Shown one piece after another: positions 44,781 through 57,125 of a stretch of 64,000 bases of DNA. How positions within the stretch are numbered: the first letter of the stretch is position 1; each line of letters begins with the position of its first letter. The stretch comes from Eurosta solidaginis (lineage: Eukaryota > Arthropoda > Insecta > Diptera > Tephritidae), in NCBI RefSeq assembly GCF_040869045.1, contig NC_090320.1, positions 254,634,978-254,698,977 on the forward strand. Reading direction: 5' to 3'. The notes beneath the pieces are model-generated. The model made no database searches. It was given only the letters and a program-made list of their open reading frames with translations, and was not told where the DNA came from. The translations under genes and the position numbers were made by a program.

Positions 44781-46150
44781 AATTAACTCTGTTATAAAGT
44801 ACCAAGGGGTATACGACGATCTCTAGTTAAGATAGAAACATTTTTTTTGTAGATATACTTGGTACTCATATCTTCTATCAATACTCCGCTGGCTTAACTG
44901 AAAATTTTTACATAAAAAGTAATGTTCTCAACCTCCTCGCTTTATACCTCCTCATCGACTCTCGCTTTTACCTCTGCCATCATCCTTGTATTTCTAATCT
45001 TTGCGCCCTTCAAACTTACTGGCGTGCATACCATGTACGTAATGCGATGAAATATGGTGAAATTTTATTTTACAGCCGCAATGAAAATTGCAGATACTAC
45101 GGCAAGCAAATAACAGTATTTTCAAGTGCTTCAACAAAACCAGTGCGATAAGTTGGTAAAAGCGTCTGCTTTAAGTGCAGTATAACTACCACTTCTATAA
45201 CCGGAACCCACATAACACGAACCAAGATACACACATACATGTGTAATATCAAACGTAAGCAAATTTTTCATTGCCACAGTCAACTATACCAGAACTGATG
45301 GTAATACATATTTACAAAAACCACATTTACTCCTTCAAACATTGCTCCTGCGGTTGACATTGCTGTAAGGCATTTCTTTGCAAAGCAGATAACGTCACAA
45401 CACTGATAGATCATTTGTAGTTGAGTAGACGAGATGTAGAAAAACATCTAGATTTTTCTATATAGGGGATACAGCCACAGAAATATTTTCTTATGTGTTT
45501 ATATTTAGATGTGTGTTTATCCAAAAGTACCACTTTGCCATTGAACAATACCATTGCAGGGACGAACTCACATACCATTTACAGCTATTTCCTTTTGGAG
45601 TTGGCGATGCTGCAAAAAATGGTCTAAAAGATTGTGAGACATGAAAAATAGGCGACATACTTGTTTACTATGATAATGGCATAAGCTTTTGTAGATAGAA
45701 GGCTAATTGGGCACATTCTAATAACGCATCAGACGTAAATAAAAGCTACTTAGAAAGTCGTTACGTACTACCTTTATAGATTCGAAAAATACCATCCTCG
45801 ACTGAAGAGAATAGAAATTTTGGTGAGCCGAGAGATAAATACTATCACCCAGTTTTGCCAAAAAGGGGATAGGGAACATGCAACTCTTTGATTTCGTTTC
45901 ATCACTATTAATGCAGCATCAGAAATTAAGGGTGTCCAATCATAGTTGCACTTTGGTGATCTCAGAAACTTCGGAAAAAAGAAAAAGATAGCCTGTGATC
46001 CATTTCCGGTAGAATAATTTCGCTACCAGAATTTGCTAAGTTGATTATAGACCCATCGTATACTATACGAACCCCGTAGCGTTATTCTCATCCGGTTAGG
46101 TTCTAGCATCCTTATGACAGTTACCCAGGATAAGACTATAGCCTTGTACC
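44781..46150. other. AT-rich spacer, nothing recognised
   Basis: No sustained protein-like frame on either strand, and no RNA gene or repeat family that I can name. Confidence 0.55.
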
Positions 46151-46154
46151 TAGA

Positions 46155-46610
46155 TAATCCGGATATAAAAATAAAATAATATAAATAAAGGGCGCGATAA
46201 ACCTCCGAAGAGAAATTTTTCTTACAAATTGGCGTGGTGGGACGTTGTTGTTGTTATAGCAATTAGGGAGGATGCAGGACTAGCCGGACCATCTCGGGAA
46301 TGATTTGGTATGACAACAGGCAATCTTCTAGGCCATACACCCTCCCACCCCATAGATCCATCAGAGGTTTGTGGTAGAGACTCGGCTGTTAATAAAATAT
46401 GATTCGCCACGGGTACGTGAGGTTGACAGTTGGGTTGGGGAAGCTATATGTTGGTATTTAGTCGCCTCTTACTACATGCATACCTACCGCGGGTATATTT
46501 TAAGCCACGTAACCCCCTGGGCGGGGCGGGACCTAGATGTTTTACGTCGACTACGAAATGAGTCTTCACTGAGAAGTTTTTGATGATAGATATACACCTG
46601 CAGGTTCTGA
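46155..46610 (-). mobile_element. tRNA-derived SINE body, copy 4, split by a nested retroposon
   Basis: The left part (46185-46243) holds GGCGCGATAAACCTCCGAAGAG and the ACAAATTGG body motif. The right part (46520-46610) holds GGGACCTAGATGTTTTACG, the weakened GAGTCTTCACTGAGA and later body sequence. The two are separated by the insert at 46244-46519. Internal pieces of the body are deleted and the head is not clear. Confidence 0.65.
46244..46519 (-). mobile_element. 276-bp nested retroposon with (CAA)n-like tail
   Basis: It is inserted in the SINE between GGCGTGGTGGGAC (46231-46243) and GGCGGGGCGGGAC (46520-46532), an 11/13 direct repeat consistent with an aged target duplication. On the minus strand it ends in GCTATAACAACAACAAC. 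The other end contains TACCCGCGGTAGGTATGCAT and AGTAAGAGGCGACTAAATACC-type sequence. Its size suggests a SINE or a short 5'-truncated LINE; I cannot decide which. Confidence 0.6.
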
Positions 46611-47595
46611 ACACGCAGTTACAAGCAGGACTCAATCTTTGGACTTTAGTAGCAAAACCACTAGATCACAGGGAGCGAGAGAAAAAAATGGAGAGAGAGA
46701 AGGAGATGGTGACAATAAGGCAAGAAGTGGCGAAAGCGTGTCTCCGCATGGCAGTCAATGTTCAGTGAGTGATGGTCGCGCTTTCTTATGAACGGTGGCA
46801 ACGGTTCTCAAAGAATACGAATGTGAATCATGGTGCTCCTTTGAGTTACAACTCTGGCGAATAAGAGGGAAAATTTTACCTTTCTATCCAACTTCGGCCC
46901 TTCCTTGAGCGAGTCCATGCGCCTTTACTTTGGGAAATTTTGAGATGCGGCATTCTCATCAGGCGATAGTCTGCAAACAATATTCTCTCCTGGGCAGGAT
47001 AGAAATTTGGTTGGTAAGGACGGGGCCTTATTAATGACTATGCACTGTAATGCATACTGGAATTATTTTTCGCCATGACGTGTCAAATTTTGTTTGTAGA
47101 CCGATTTTGGCATTGCGCCATCACCAGTGTAATTTTTCGTACCGACACTATCTTTTTCGTAGCCAATCTTGTTGAGTTCGATACTTTTAGTCCAGCACCT
47201 CGTAGGGCTGTGTTAGCTTTATTACCACTGTTGTTTTCACACCCTCGCAACAGCAAAAAACATCGCAGGCTTATCCTTGATATTGGAGGTTCAGAACAGT
47301 TTACTGCCCAAAACAATTCCCAACAATAGTTTACCCTATCAGAAAGTACCAGTATAGTTTACTAATAAAGTTAGTTCTGAAAATGTGGAGCTTTTGTCTT
47401 CATACGAATCAGCCAATTCAGCCATCAATTTAGATAGCACTTAAATAATCACACATTATCATCATATCATTTCAGAATCTTACCCCTGCACAGGACAATT
47501 AGGTCATTTGTTTATGCAAATACTCGGCAGCTACCATTTCTTATCTCCACAAGAAGCTTGTTTGCAAAAAAATCATTAGTATACGAGGGGAGGAA
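46611..47595. other. Spacer, nothing firmly recognised
   Basis: A purine-rich GAGAGAAAAAAATGGAGAGAGAG tract (in part) lies near 46675-46710. A frame at 47075-47329 has no recognisable motif. Confidence 0.5.
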
Positions 47596-47860
47596 CTACT
47601 GTTTGAAGTTCCATTTTCTAAGTTCTAATGATTGTAACGCCATCCTACTCCACTGCGAGAGTACTGTTATACAGAAGATTATTAATATATTTAACCAAAC
47701 CACCGCTTCTTTCACCAACAAATACCCAGTTCGAAGGCATGCGATGGCCCTTGACCTGACATTGGAAAGCGCCTCTTCCATGTCTAGAAAAGTTTTTAAA
47801 CAAAGTTTTTTGTACCCTTGTGACCTCACTTTTTGGAAACTTCAGTCCCATTAAGGATTA
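47596..47860 (-). pseudogene. Small LINE reverse-transcriptase fragment
   Basis: The minus-strand frame contains KTFLDMEEALSNVRSRAI, which matches the layout of the RT motif with the first catalytic Asp (FLD-x-E/K-xAF-xxV). It is followed by a helix-like stretch and VLSQWSRMALQS, where the RT palm continues. It has no start and neighbouring motifs are degraded. It is an isolated remnant of an R1/LOA/I-type LINE. Confidence 0.5.
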
Positions 47861-48510
47861 ATGCTTCTTATTTTTCTGCTAATACCAGTTTCCAAAGCAA
47901 ACAATTAAAAGTGTTATTCATCCTTGTGACATTTTGCTTAAATGAAATAAGCCTTACATAATTTGTATTCGTTTTTTATTGGCAATGTTATATATTGCAA
48001 TAGAATGATAATGTAAGTACATAATACGCAATGCATTTCAGATTTGGTGTGTGTGTATATGTCTTGATTGTGTGTCGAAATTATTACGCAATACAGCTTA
48101 AGAAGATTCATATTCATTACTTGCATATGCGATAGCATTCAGTTTCTGCAGCAATAACAACTTAGCTTAAGTGGTCTACAAAGTGTTTAATAATTATGCA
48201 ATTGTTTATACCATTTTGTTTATTTTATCTTTTATTGTTTATTAAAGTTACGCTTCGTACGCAAAACTTTTTGTGTTTATTGTTTTTCCCGGGTTACAAA
48301 GATTGGCACATAAGAAATCTATTCGCACAATTAAGTCTGTTTAAGTGACTTACGTCACTTAAAATCTTCGCGTGACTTGCGTTCATGCACCCATGCATCC
48401 CTGCAAAAAATTCCTTTACAAGCATCCCTGCTGTAATTGGAATTTCGAATACGAAATTTGAATTGCTTCCAGTGTTGCATAGTATGTAGTCTATTGTCAC
48501 TTAATTTAGA
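47861..48510. other. AT-rich spacer, nothing recognised
   Basis: No gene or repeat family recognised. Confidence 0.55.
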
Positions 48511-48514
48511 TTAG

Positions 48515-51500
48515 ATTCTGCTCAAGTGGCTGCCGTCCATATCGGAGCGGTACACTTAGGCCTTTATAGGCCCATTGTGAAACCACACGGATTTGTTCCT
48601 ACTCTCCTAATCCAACCACTTCGTTGAGTTTGTGAAACTAACTAAGTGTCGTGTATTGATCTCAGCTATATCAGTCAGATCTACGAGAAACGTCTTGCCC
48701 ATAAAACGTTGCCCTCTTTTGCAGAGCGCTGGACATTCATAGAGTAGATGCCTAACAGTTTCAGGCTCTTCTTCATGGCCGCAGCTTCTACAATAATCAT
48801 TAAATGGAGAGCCAATCATTTCCGCATGCGGTCCAATACAAACACGACCAGTGAGAATACCTACAACTAAGGAAAGATCCCACTTACGGAGGGTGGGAAG
48901 CTCTCGCGATCTCTTCTCATTCCATTCCGGCTATGTGAGTTTTGCCGTGAGGCATCTATCGTGATGCTTCCACCTGGCTTCCGCTTCAATAATTAGAGCC
49001 TCCTTTATCTTGAGCTTGCAGGTGGAGAGCGGCGAAAGTGGAAGGGAGGTACACTTTCTTGCAAGCTCCTTCGCCATCCCATTATCTGGTATGCCCTTAT
49101 GTCCCGGAAGCCATACCAGATGCAGAGCAAACTGTTCAGCCATTACGTTAAGTCATCTGCGACAGCTTACTACAGTTTCAAAATTAGTTGTGGCAGAGTC
49201 AAGGGCTTTCAGTGCTGCTTGACTGTCTGAGAAATATAAATGTTCTGCCTTCTGCCTAAAGCAGTCCACGGCGTCTTGTATGGCCGCAAGCTTGACCTGA
49301 AATAAGCTACAGTGATCCGGAAGGCGAAACGATCTTTGTATCTCCAATCGTTTCGAATAGACATCCCCTCCGATCTTGATATCCAGTTAAGATCCATCTG
49401 TGTAGATCTGAGTACAGTTGGTGGGCGAATCAGGGTCTTTCATCCACTGTTCCTTCTCAGGGATTAATATCTAGTATCCCTTGTTGAAGTTGGTATGTGG
49501 TTTGCAGAAATCTGTTCATTCTTGTTTACAGAATCTGTTGAGAATTTCAGTATGGTTGCAGTAAGATCATGTAGTCAGTTTCCTCAGCCTAATAGCTGCA
49601 CGGCGGATGGCTCCGCTTATGCATAGTAGTGCAGATCTTTGCACGTTTTGAAGAGCAAGGCCCTCGAGGAAAACCATATCATAGGGCGGGCCACTATACC
49701 GCCACCCCGTATAGCAATATTGGGCCAATTTTGGCCGTGTATATCCAATGTACTATCATAGGGGATATAATCCATTTCCGTCCAATTGCCCCTTTACGTG
49801 TGCAGAGGGCAACCCTGGGCTTACGGACACGTTCCGTGGAGTTTTGTATCCAGTTCAATTTCTTATCAAGTGTGAGCCCTATATAGTTGGCGGACTCACT
49901 TAATTTAAGCAATTTGTTTCCCAACACTGGAGCTGAGAGAGGTGGTATCTTATACCTCCTCGTAAAGAACACCAGCTCCGTTTTATTTGGGTTCACGCCC
50001 AGACCATTGCCAACGGCCCATGCTTCGACCTTTCATAATTGCACTTGCATCATATCGCAGAGAGTTTGTGGAAATTTCCCACTTATCACCAAGGCAAGGT
50101 CATCAGCATATGCTATAACTTTACAGCCCCTCTCCTCCTCCATGTCGCTTAGCAGCTGATTAACCGCCAAGACCCACAGCAGAGGGGACGAAGGTGCTCA
50201 CCGATACCCCTGCTATTTCTGCCTTTACTAACCAGCATATCAGCAATTGGTGTACAAGACCCCTCAGCTGAGATTCGATGCCCAGATCAGTCAGCACCTT
50301 AGTGACTGAGTCGGGTTTGATATTATTGAACGCTTCTTCTATGTCTAGGAAAGCTGCCAGGCAGTATTCCTTGAAGGAGAACGATCTCTCTATGCACGAT
50401 GCAATGCCGTTTCCGTTGATTTACTCTTAATATAGGCATGTTGCGCTTCAGAGAGTTGGTCATTCACTGCCTCCCTTATATATGCTTCCACCAGCTCCCC
50501 ATCACCTTTAGTTGAAACGAAGATAGACTGATAGGTGTGAAGTCCTTAGGCTTCGCGCGACATGCTTTGCCTGTCTTGGGAATAAATACCACTTTAGATA
50601 TTTTCCATATACGTGGGATGTGGTTTAGTGCCACGACACCTCCCATTATAGCGTATAGCCGGTTAGTGCTGCATTCCAGTCATTGTTGCAGTTGTATATG
50701 TGTAACTCCGTCCGGCCCTGGAGTTTTGAATGGTTCAAAAGATTGGATGGCCCAAGTTATCTTATCTCTTGTAATTATGTTGTGCAGTACAGGTTGCACT
50801 GTTGCTTGTGTCAAGCTTTATGTATCCCCGGGTTCGTTACTAGTCGCACCTGGAAAGTGTATATTCAGCAGTAGATCCAGGGTTTCTTCCCCAGTTTCGG
50901 TCCACGAACCGTCAGGCCTTTGCAAGCATTGGCCGTATTAGCCGATCTGGAAAGTACTTTCCTGAATCTACCCCCTTCAGATACTATTTCCATAATGCTA
51001 CACAAATCACGCCAGGAGGATCTTTTGGCTTTCCTTAGCTCAAACTTACAATATCTAAGATGTTCTTTGTATTCTTCCCAATGCTGCTCCTCGCCAGTGG
51101 CCTTAGCTGCATTGAAAGTGGTCCTACTTAACCTCCGATGGTTTTCGGTTTCTGAATTCCACCATGGGGGCTTCTTTTTACCCCTTTGAATTCTCTTGGG
51201 GCAGACTTTATGTAGTGCCTTGCCGCATGCACTGTGAAGTTATTTACGAGTTTTTCCAGTTCTGGCATGCTACCTGCCGTTTCAGGTACGCTCTCAAGTG
51301 TCATTAACTTAACTAGTTCCCTATTGTATTCTTGCCATTTTGTATTTTTAATATTTCTGGTGGCAGCGCTCTGCTTTTTCACCAAGTCTAAATCGAATTG
51401 GATGTAACGATGGTCAGAGAATGAGTGGTTGCCAGTTTCTGACCAACTCCTCTGCATATTCTGAGACTAAGGTAGCATCGCAAAAAAGGGCACATCCCCT

Positions 51501-51602
51501 GAAGCTTGCTCCATAGAGGTCCCAATTAGACTGGGCGAGATTAAGCGAAGGCGAGAGGTGCACATGATCGACCAAGCGGGAAAGGCGTGGGTTCAAGCAC
51601 GG
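48515..51602 (-). mobile_element. 5'-truncated EN-RT-RNaseH LINE, degenerate
   Basis: On the minus strand, from right to left: the end of the endonuclease (51414-51602; FCDATLVSEYAEEL, then SDHRYIQFDLD after a frameshift), a linker and reverse transcriptase with YADD at 50099-50110, the RT thumb (49694-49996; ANYIGLTLDKKLNW), RNase H (48931-49400; SDSQAALKALDS, then VWLPGHKGIPDNGMA), and the terminal Cys/His tail (48607-48819; CRSCGHEEEPETVRHLLYECPAL) with its stop at 48607. The 3' UTR runs to about 48515. Several stops and frameshifts make it a pseudogene. An RNase H after RT places it in the R1/LOA/I assemblage rather than jockey. Confidence 0.85.
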
Positions 51603-51689
51603 TGCTGTAAAATGTCGAAAATAATGTGTACGTCTTTCAAACTTAGACTAACAAAGTTTCTTCTATAATTAAAAAAAGAGGACTGTAGA

Positions 51690-52075
51690 CTTATGGCGCG
51701 TATTCTGACTGGACACTGCCTTCTGGGGCACATGCCTTTAAACTAGGCTTGGTCAGTGATAACATATGCAGGAAGTGCGGGTTGGAGGAGGAAGCGATCG
51801 AGCACGTTCTGTGCTCGTATCCTGCACTTGCCGGGCTAAGACTCCAGCTATTAGGAGTGATACAGCTGTCAGATCTAGAAGCAGCAAATGGCTTAAGTCC
51901 TAGGAAGCTTATAGTATTTGCCAAGAGGGCGGAATTATTTTATAACATAGGCCCTGGTTTTTGATAGGGTTTTTAGTTTGGTCGTTAAAACAAACTTTTG
52001 GTAACACTACTTACTCAATCAGTCTATGTGAGGCCCTCATGGGCCGGCCAGTTCAACCTAACATAACTTAAGGTG
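51690..52075 (+). mobile_element. 3' end of another EN-RT-RNaseH LINE (plus strand)
   Basis: The frame from about 51690 reads RILTGHCLLGHM, then after a frameshift CRKCGLEEEAIEHVLCSYPAL and KLIVFAKRAELF, with a stop at 51962-51964. This is the C-terminal zinc-binding tail of the group. The 3' UTR ends with TGAGGCCCTCATGGGCCGGC and CAGTTCAACCTAACATAACTT (52028-52070), which recurs inverted at 26122-26155. It lies tail-outward beside the 5' truncation of the LINE at 48515-51602. Confidence 0.8.
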
Positions 52076-52079
52076 ATAT

Positions 52080-53070
52080 CGAGATCTTCCCTTTTTGTTT
52101 TTTTAATAAATGTTGGTTCAGTTCCCCTATTGCTTATGGTTAATTTGTCAATATTTTCACTTAATTTTCGATCTCTTTCATCAACTACCATCGTCGAAGA
52201 CACACCAAAGTCAGTCAATAGTCTAAGCCAACGCGTTAGTTATCTTATTTAAATCAATCTACCCTTTTGCATTTTTCGATGAGTTGTTGGCATACTTTGA
52301 ATTTTTGATTCGTCTCTCATTCCACAGATTCTGTCGAAGCGTACAAAAAAGCTGCGTTTGGTTTTTGAGATGAAATCTTTGATATTAAGATATATGTGAC
52401 TGGGTTTTTCAGATGATTTAGGCATTCATGCAAAAAAAGAACAGCAAGATAAGTTAAGGGTCAGTGTTGTCATCCTATCGGAACCTCTAAAAACTCCTAT
52501 ATGATCATATTACCCATACTGAAATTTCTAATATATTTGGAAAACATTTCAGACTCTTAAACTATGAGCGTTCGCAGTGTGTTTGAGACGATGATTTGAG
52601 AGAACGTCATTTTAAAAATTTTGTTATGAAACGAAGGTAACACTGAATTTATAGACTGACGTACTTTTAGCTTTTAATCTCAGTTCACAGAGAGATGAAG
52701 TCCATAGCAGTTTCGAATTTATAACTTTCAAAAGTGATCCGGCTGCTAAGTCTCGAATGCCACTGAGTTTTATCCTACAGCAGCATGAACCTAATCTTAT
52801 TCTTGTTTAGATACATCTTTCCCCTATTTATCCCGACTAGACAAGCCAATGATATCAGTATCAGCCATATATTCCAGCTGTTGGGCGCTCCTATCACAGA
52901 TTTTAAACTTAGAGTTTTTTTCTGCTCCTCAATATTAGGGAGCGTCTGGTTTGAGCTTGGCTTGGTTTTACATTGCTCAAAAGGTCACTTTGAGTTGTTT
53001 TAATCACTGGGAAAAGCAATACTCAAAATCTAGAAAAAAGTGCATCAATGCGAGCTCGCCGCCCGTAAGT
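52080..53070. other. AT-rich spacer, nothing recognised
   Basis: No sustained coding frame or named repeat. Confidence 0.5.
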
Positions 53071-53074
53071 AGTT

Positions 53075-53282
53075 TGACAAACATTTCAAGGGTATTTATG
53101 TTAGGAAAAGCTTAGCAATAAAAATTCATCTACTTTGCAACTGCCATTTTGAATGGACATAATACATTTAGGTCCTGTCTCGCGCATTTGTAGAAAAATT
53201 AAGAGGTGTTGGACTCAACTAGGAAGAGAAACCGCTTTCAATCTGCACTCCGGTAAATCGTGCCGAGTTTGAATTTATTTTT
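53075..53282 (+). mobile_element. tRNA-derived SINE body, very old copy 5
   Basis: The motif order matches the family with heavy substitution: TTCATCTACTTTGCAACTGCC, ACATTTAGGTCCTGTCTCGC, ATTTGTAGAAAAATTAAGAGG, ACTAGGAAGAGAAACCGC and GAATTTATTTTTG. The head is not recognisable. Confidence 0.6.
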
Positions 53283-53284
53283 GA

Positions 53285-54340
53285 AAAGCCAGCCACTACC
53301 TGGCATGGCTTTTTACTTTAGTGGACAAAATAAGACTGAAAAAAAATGCCCTTCGTGAGAGCAGCTGAACTGTTTATTATCTTTAAGGTTTTTAAAAAAA
53401 ATTTTAATTTATTTTGCAAAAGTTGTAAGCTACAAGTTTTTCCATGTAAAAATTCTCTTTAATCTTTGCCACTTTTAGAGAAATTTACTGTCGTGTTCTT
53501 CCTTTAATTTCTTTTCAAAGTTATTTAAATTTATAGATGTCAAATATCGACAGAGTTCTTTGATGTCAATAAACTGCAAACATGCTGTCATCTTCTTTAT
53601 TGCAAAATTTCGGCTTGTCAATGCGAAGTTAAATCTTCCCTTTAATCCAACTCACATTCAAGTCCGCATACCCAAACACACACACAACATCAATATATAT
53701 TTGCAATCGTACACATCTAAATGCTAGATGAATGTTATTACCTGAAAACGGAAAGGCGTAACCGTAACCACAACCACAAATGTCAGATTCAAACGATTTC
53801 ACTTTGAGCATAGATAAATACTGAAATTGGAAAATCCAATTCGGATATCAGTCGAAAAATGATTTACATGCTGGTACACACAATTACAAACACACATTTA
53901 TTTATAGGATGTTCAAATTCAAGTACAACCGTGTAGGAGGAAAAAAAGATAAATTTGTCTGTTTGAAAATGCACGATAGACTTATTTTTATCCACAGCAT
54001 TGAGAAAGATTACTTGGTAGAATGCATAAATGCATATTAAACAAAAATTTCAATTCGACTTAATTAGCTGCATTGAGGTAATCAGAATATATAATAATCT
54101 TTTAAACTAGAGTTGGCCTTTTGCAGCTTTATTGACAAAATATTTCGGCTAGAAGCACTTCCTTGCTCAAGCTGTCGCTCCATTACGAATTTTATAGTTT
54201 TGGGTGATACCAAAACAATTTGAAATCTCAATTTCATAATAATAAATTTAATATTTTGTTATGCCAAGTTAAAAGAAGGATCACAATCATATAAAATTAG
54301 AAGTAGGTGGGGTAGAAAAGCACATGTTGCTGTTTTTGTA
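53285..54340. other. AT-rich spacer, nothing firmly recognised
   Basis: A tract at 54128-54175 (TTTATTGACAAAATATTTCGG then CTTCCTTGCTCAAGC) vaguely resembles Penelope-type termini. There is no coding sequence. Confidence 0.45.
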
Positions 54341-54475
54341 TTAACAGTGGTTCGCCCCATTCAATGGTCACGAACACTCACAAATTGTCATCAAAGTTCT
54401 CTAACGGGAGTCCAAGGTAACTGGCTTGCTAAACCGGGGCGGATCCCACATTACAAATGATGATTAATTAATGGC
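54341..54475 (-). mobile_element. Fragment of the jockey-like LINE 3' UTR
   Basis: Shares CACAAATTGTCATCAA, CTCTAA-GGGAGTCCAAGG and GGGGCGGA-CC motifs in order with 22890-22990. Confidence 0.7.
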
Positions 54476-54787
54476 ATCCCCTGAACGGGCACTAATGAGA
54501 AATCGTGTGGGACAATTTAAAATTGACAATTGCCAACAAACACTAAATAGGTGTTTCCATTTTAATGCATAATTAAATCAGTCAAGAACGCGTTCTACTG
54601 GTATGCAAAAAGAGCTATTGTCATTCTAGAGACATTACCATGTCAGAAGTGTCAGCTAAATAGAAGTTGAAGGACAACAGAAGTTGCAATTCATTTATTA
54701 ACCCAAAGGAGTGTAGTATTTCAAATTATTTCTAATTGCCTTTTAAATAAAGTTTTCTAGGGAAAACATAGGTAATGTAAGTATTCT

Positions 54788-55071
54788 GGTCTTCCTAATT
54801 TTTTCTACAAATTGGCTGGATGGGACCTACATGTTTTATGCCGACTCCGAACGGCATCTGCAAGGCAGATGAGCTTTCACTGAGAGCTTTTCATAGCAGA
54901 CATACACACGGAGTGCTTGCCAAACACTGCCGGGGTGCGACCCCGCTTAGAAAAATTTTCTTATAATTGAAAAACTTGTTTCTAAAATTTTTGATGTAGC
55001 TTTGCCCGGGACGTGAACCCAGGATCTTCGGTGTGGTAGGCGGAGCACGCTACCATCACACCACGTCGGCC
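54788..55071 (-). mobile_element. tRNA-derived SINE copy 6, 3'-truncated
   Basis: Head and most of the body are well preserved: box A region GGTGTGATGGTAGCGTGCTCC and box B-like GGTTCACGTCC on the minus strand, then the GATGCCGTTCGG core. It lacks the ~90 bases from the GCACGACGCAAATTGG motif to the A/T tail. Losing the 3' end is unusual for a retroposon and suggests a later deletion. Confidence 0.85.
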
Positions 55072-55074
55072 GCA

Positions 55075-56040
55075 AATGCAAATATTTTATTAGTGTAGCA
55101 TAATTAAGTTTGCCATATTTGTACATAGATACTCATGTGCTGTCAGACAACTGATGCCTGTTGAATTCCTATGCCCATCTTGCTTTATTCTCCTCCCTTT
55201 AATTTAAAGAATTTCAGGGCATTTCTTGTTTCATTAATGTAATTTGGTAAGCATGAAGATTAGATTAAATGCTCTCATGCATTACTTTATTTACTACATA
55301 GTTATATACATTAAGTTATTGACTACACATATACATATAAGATATCTAGGTAAGTGCTATGTTTGTTTAACATATTTACTTGCAAATTGACCGGAAGACA
55401 TACATTTGTGGTTCCATTTGAATGCATAATTAATTGTGCATTTGATGCGCTAAGTAAACTCAAAAATGGTGCCAGTCAAGCGGATATGGTTGAGCAAAGG
55501 TGCACTGTTAATTTGTATTCGCAGTGCACACACATGGGCACACATACACATATACTTGTACAATTTTGCAACCAGCCATTAAAAGAGGAACTGACGCAGG
55601 CGTGAGTATGAATGCCAATCAAGCAGTCCATGCTTTTGGAGTATCATGAACCACTTTAAACGTCGAATCTAATTTCATATACAAATGTTTATGTAGAAGT
55701 TTGGTTGCTAACGTGTGTATGTATATGTGTGCACATTGATACCCAGCAAAAACTGTTATAAGCGGATGTAAGCAATAATAAGAATAAGGTATACTGGTTT
55801 CACTCCAGACAAATAAAAGAATAAGGTTAATAAAGTACAAACTACGCCTCATAAAAAAGAAGTCATTTTTTTTTTTTTATAAAAACTGTGAAAAAAATAA
55901 ATAAATGAACTGGATTTAAGTAAACTCGGTATATGCTGTGCTTCAATTTGTTGGCTAATGTCCCACAAAATTTATTAGGTGTGATTTTGTTGTGTCAAAG
56001 AAACAACATTGTAATAGAATTGCGTTGATTTTATTCAGCA
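55075..56040. other. AT-rich spacer, nothing recognised
   Basis: Two short frames (55354-55605 plus, 55619-55852 minus) show no motifs. No RNA gene was seen. Confidence 0.5.
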
Positions 56041-56046
56041 ACAACC

Positions 56047-56796
56047 ATGAATACAGTTGAAATAATCTTGGAAATTGTTGACCAACTGCATTCTGATGAA
56101 GCTGCAATACATTTCGCATCGGTAAATCTATTTTTGGCTGGGATTTTGGCAACAAGAATTCAAGAGTATCGAGTTCATCGCATTTTTTACGACGAAGCGA
56201 TGATGCACTATTTCGGTCAATATTTTAGATTTCTCGAAATCAAAACCCGATATTCTGCTCATTTCATCTGGTTCTTTTCAAATGATCGCTTCCTTACTGA
56301 AAATTTACAATATCTCTTCATTACGCAACTGTCCCAACAAACAACGGTTCGGCGCAACGTGTTCAATCTCCTTTCACGATGAGAAATCACTTATTGGGAA
56401 AACGAATATACAGAACCTTTGACTGTTGCCGTTCAACTTGCAAATTTATGACTACCAAATCTGATAGCCATAAGATTTACATATATAATGTTTCTTGGAA
56501 ATACGGATCAAGTCAACATTAGAAACATTCGCCCACCTCTTTTCGAATCAATATCGCTAAAATTATTTGGTAACTTGACTCATGGATCCCTCGTGTTCAA
56601 CGAATATATTCACCAGCGTCCCGAAAATTGTTGTTCCTACACACCAGTGAGCTGCACTTATTCATCTTTTAAGGATATTAGTGGACTAAGCAAAAAATTA
56701 GTATTAGTGCGTGTGCAAACAAAGAACATCAAGCACTTATATCCACTAACACGCATTTACATAGTCATGCTTCTTAAAATGAATAACCGCTCGTAA
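56047..56796 (+). pseudogene. Broken 250-codon frame of an unrecognised protein, possibly a divergent receptor
   Basis: One reading phase stays protein-like for 250 codons with two in-frame stops (56380-56382 and about 56446-56448). It starts at an ATG with a good fly context (ACAACCATG). Readable pieces include VDQLHSDEAAIHFASVN, RIFYDEAMMHYFGQYF, EITYWENEYTEPL, and LFESISLKLFGNLTHGSLVF. No transposon motif is present. The last piece and the overall layout loosely recall the N-terminal region of divergent insect ionotropic receptors; that is a guess from pattern only. Alternatives are an unknown transposon ORF or chance. I see no downstream channel region in the window. Confidence 0.4.
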
Positions 56797-56799
56797 GCC

Positions 56800-57125
56800 A
56801 CGAAGCAGTTCAGAACTCAATTGAATTATTGGGCACTAAATTCAACTGTGTTATTCGAAAACACTAATTGGAATAAGTAAGACTAATGGTGCAATAAAAT
56901 GAATATAGTCATACTAGTCTTCTGACGCTAGCAACACATTGATGTGCACGAAACTAAACTGAATACAGCACCAAAGCAAAACCGATGATAAATGAAGTAT
57001 ACAGTGTATTACACACGAAATCAAAGCGCTACTGAGATAAAGCAACTATGACATCAGTTTGTACTCAACAATGTCAAATATGTATGAGACATATAGGTTA
57101 CGGGGCACTCGTGCATGATAAATAA
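56800..57125. other. AT-rich spacer, nothing recognised
   Basis: No gene or repeat recognised before the (TAGA)n tract at 57131-57150. Confidence 0.5.
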
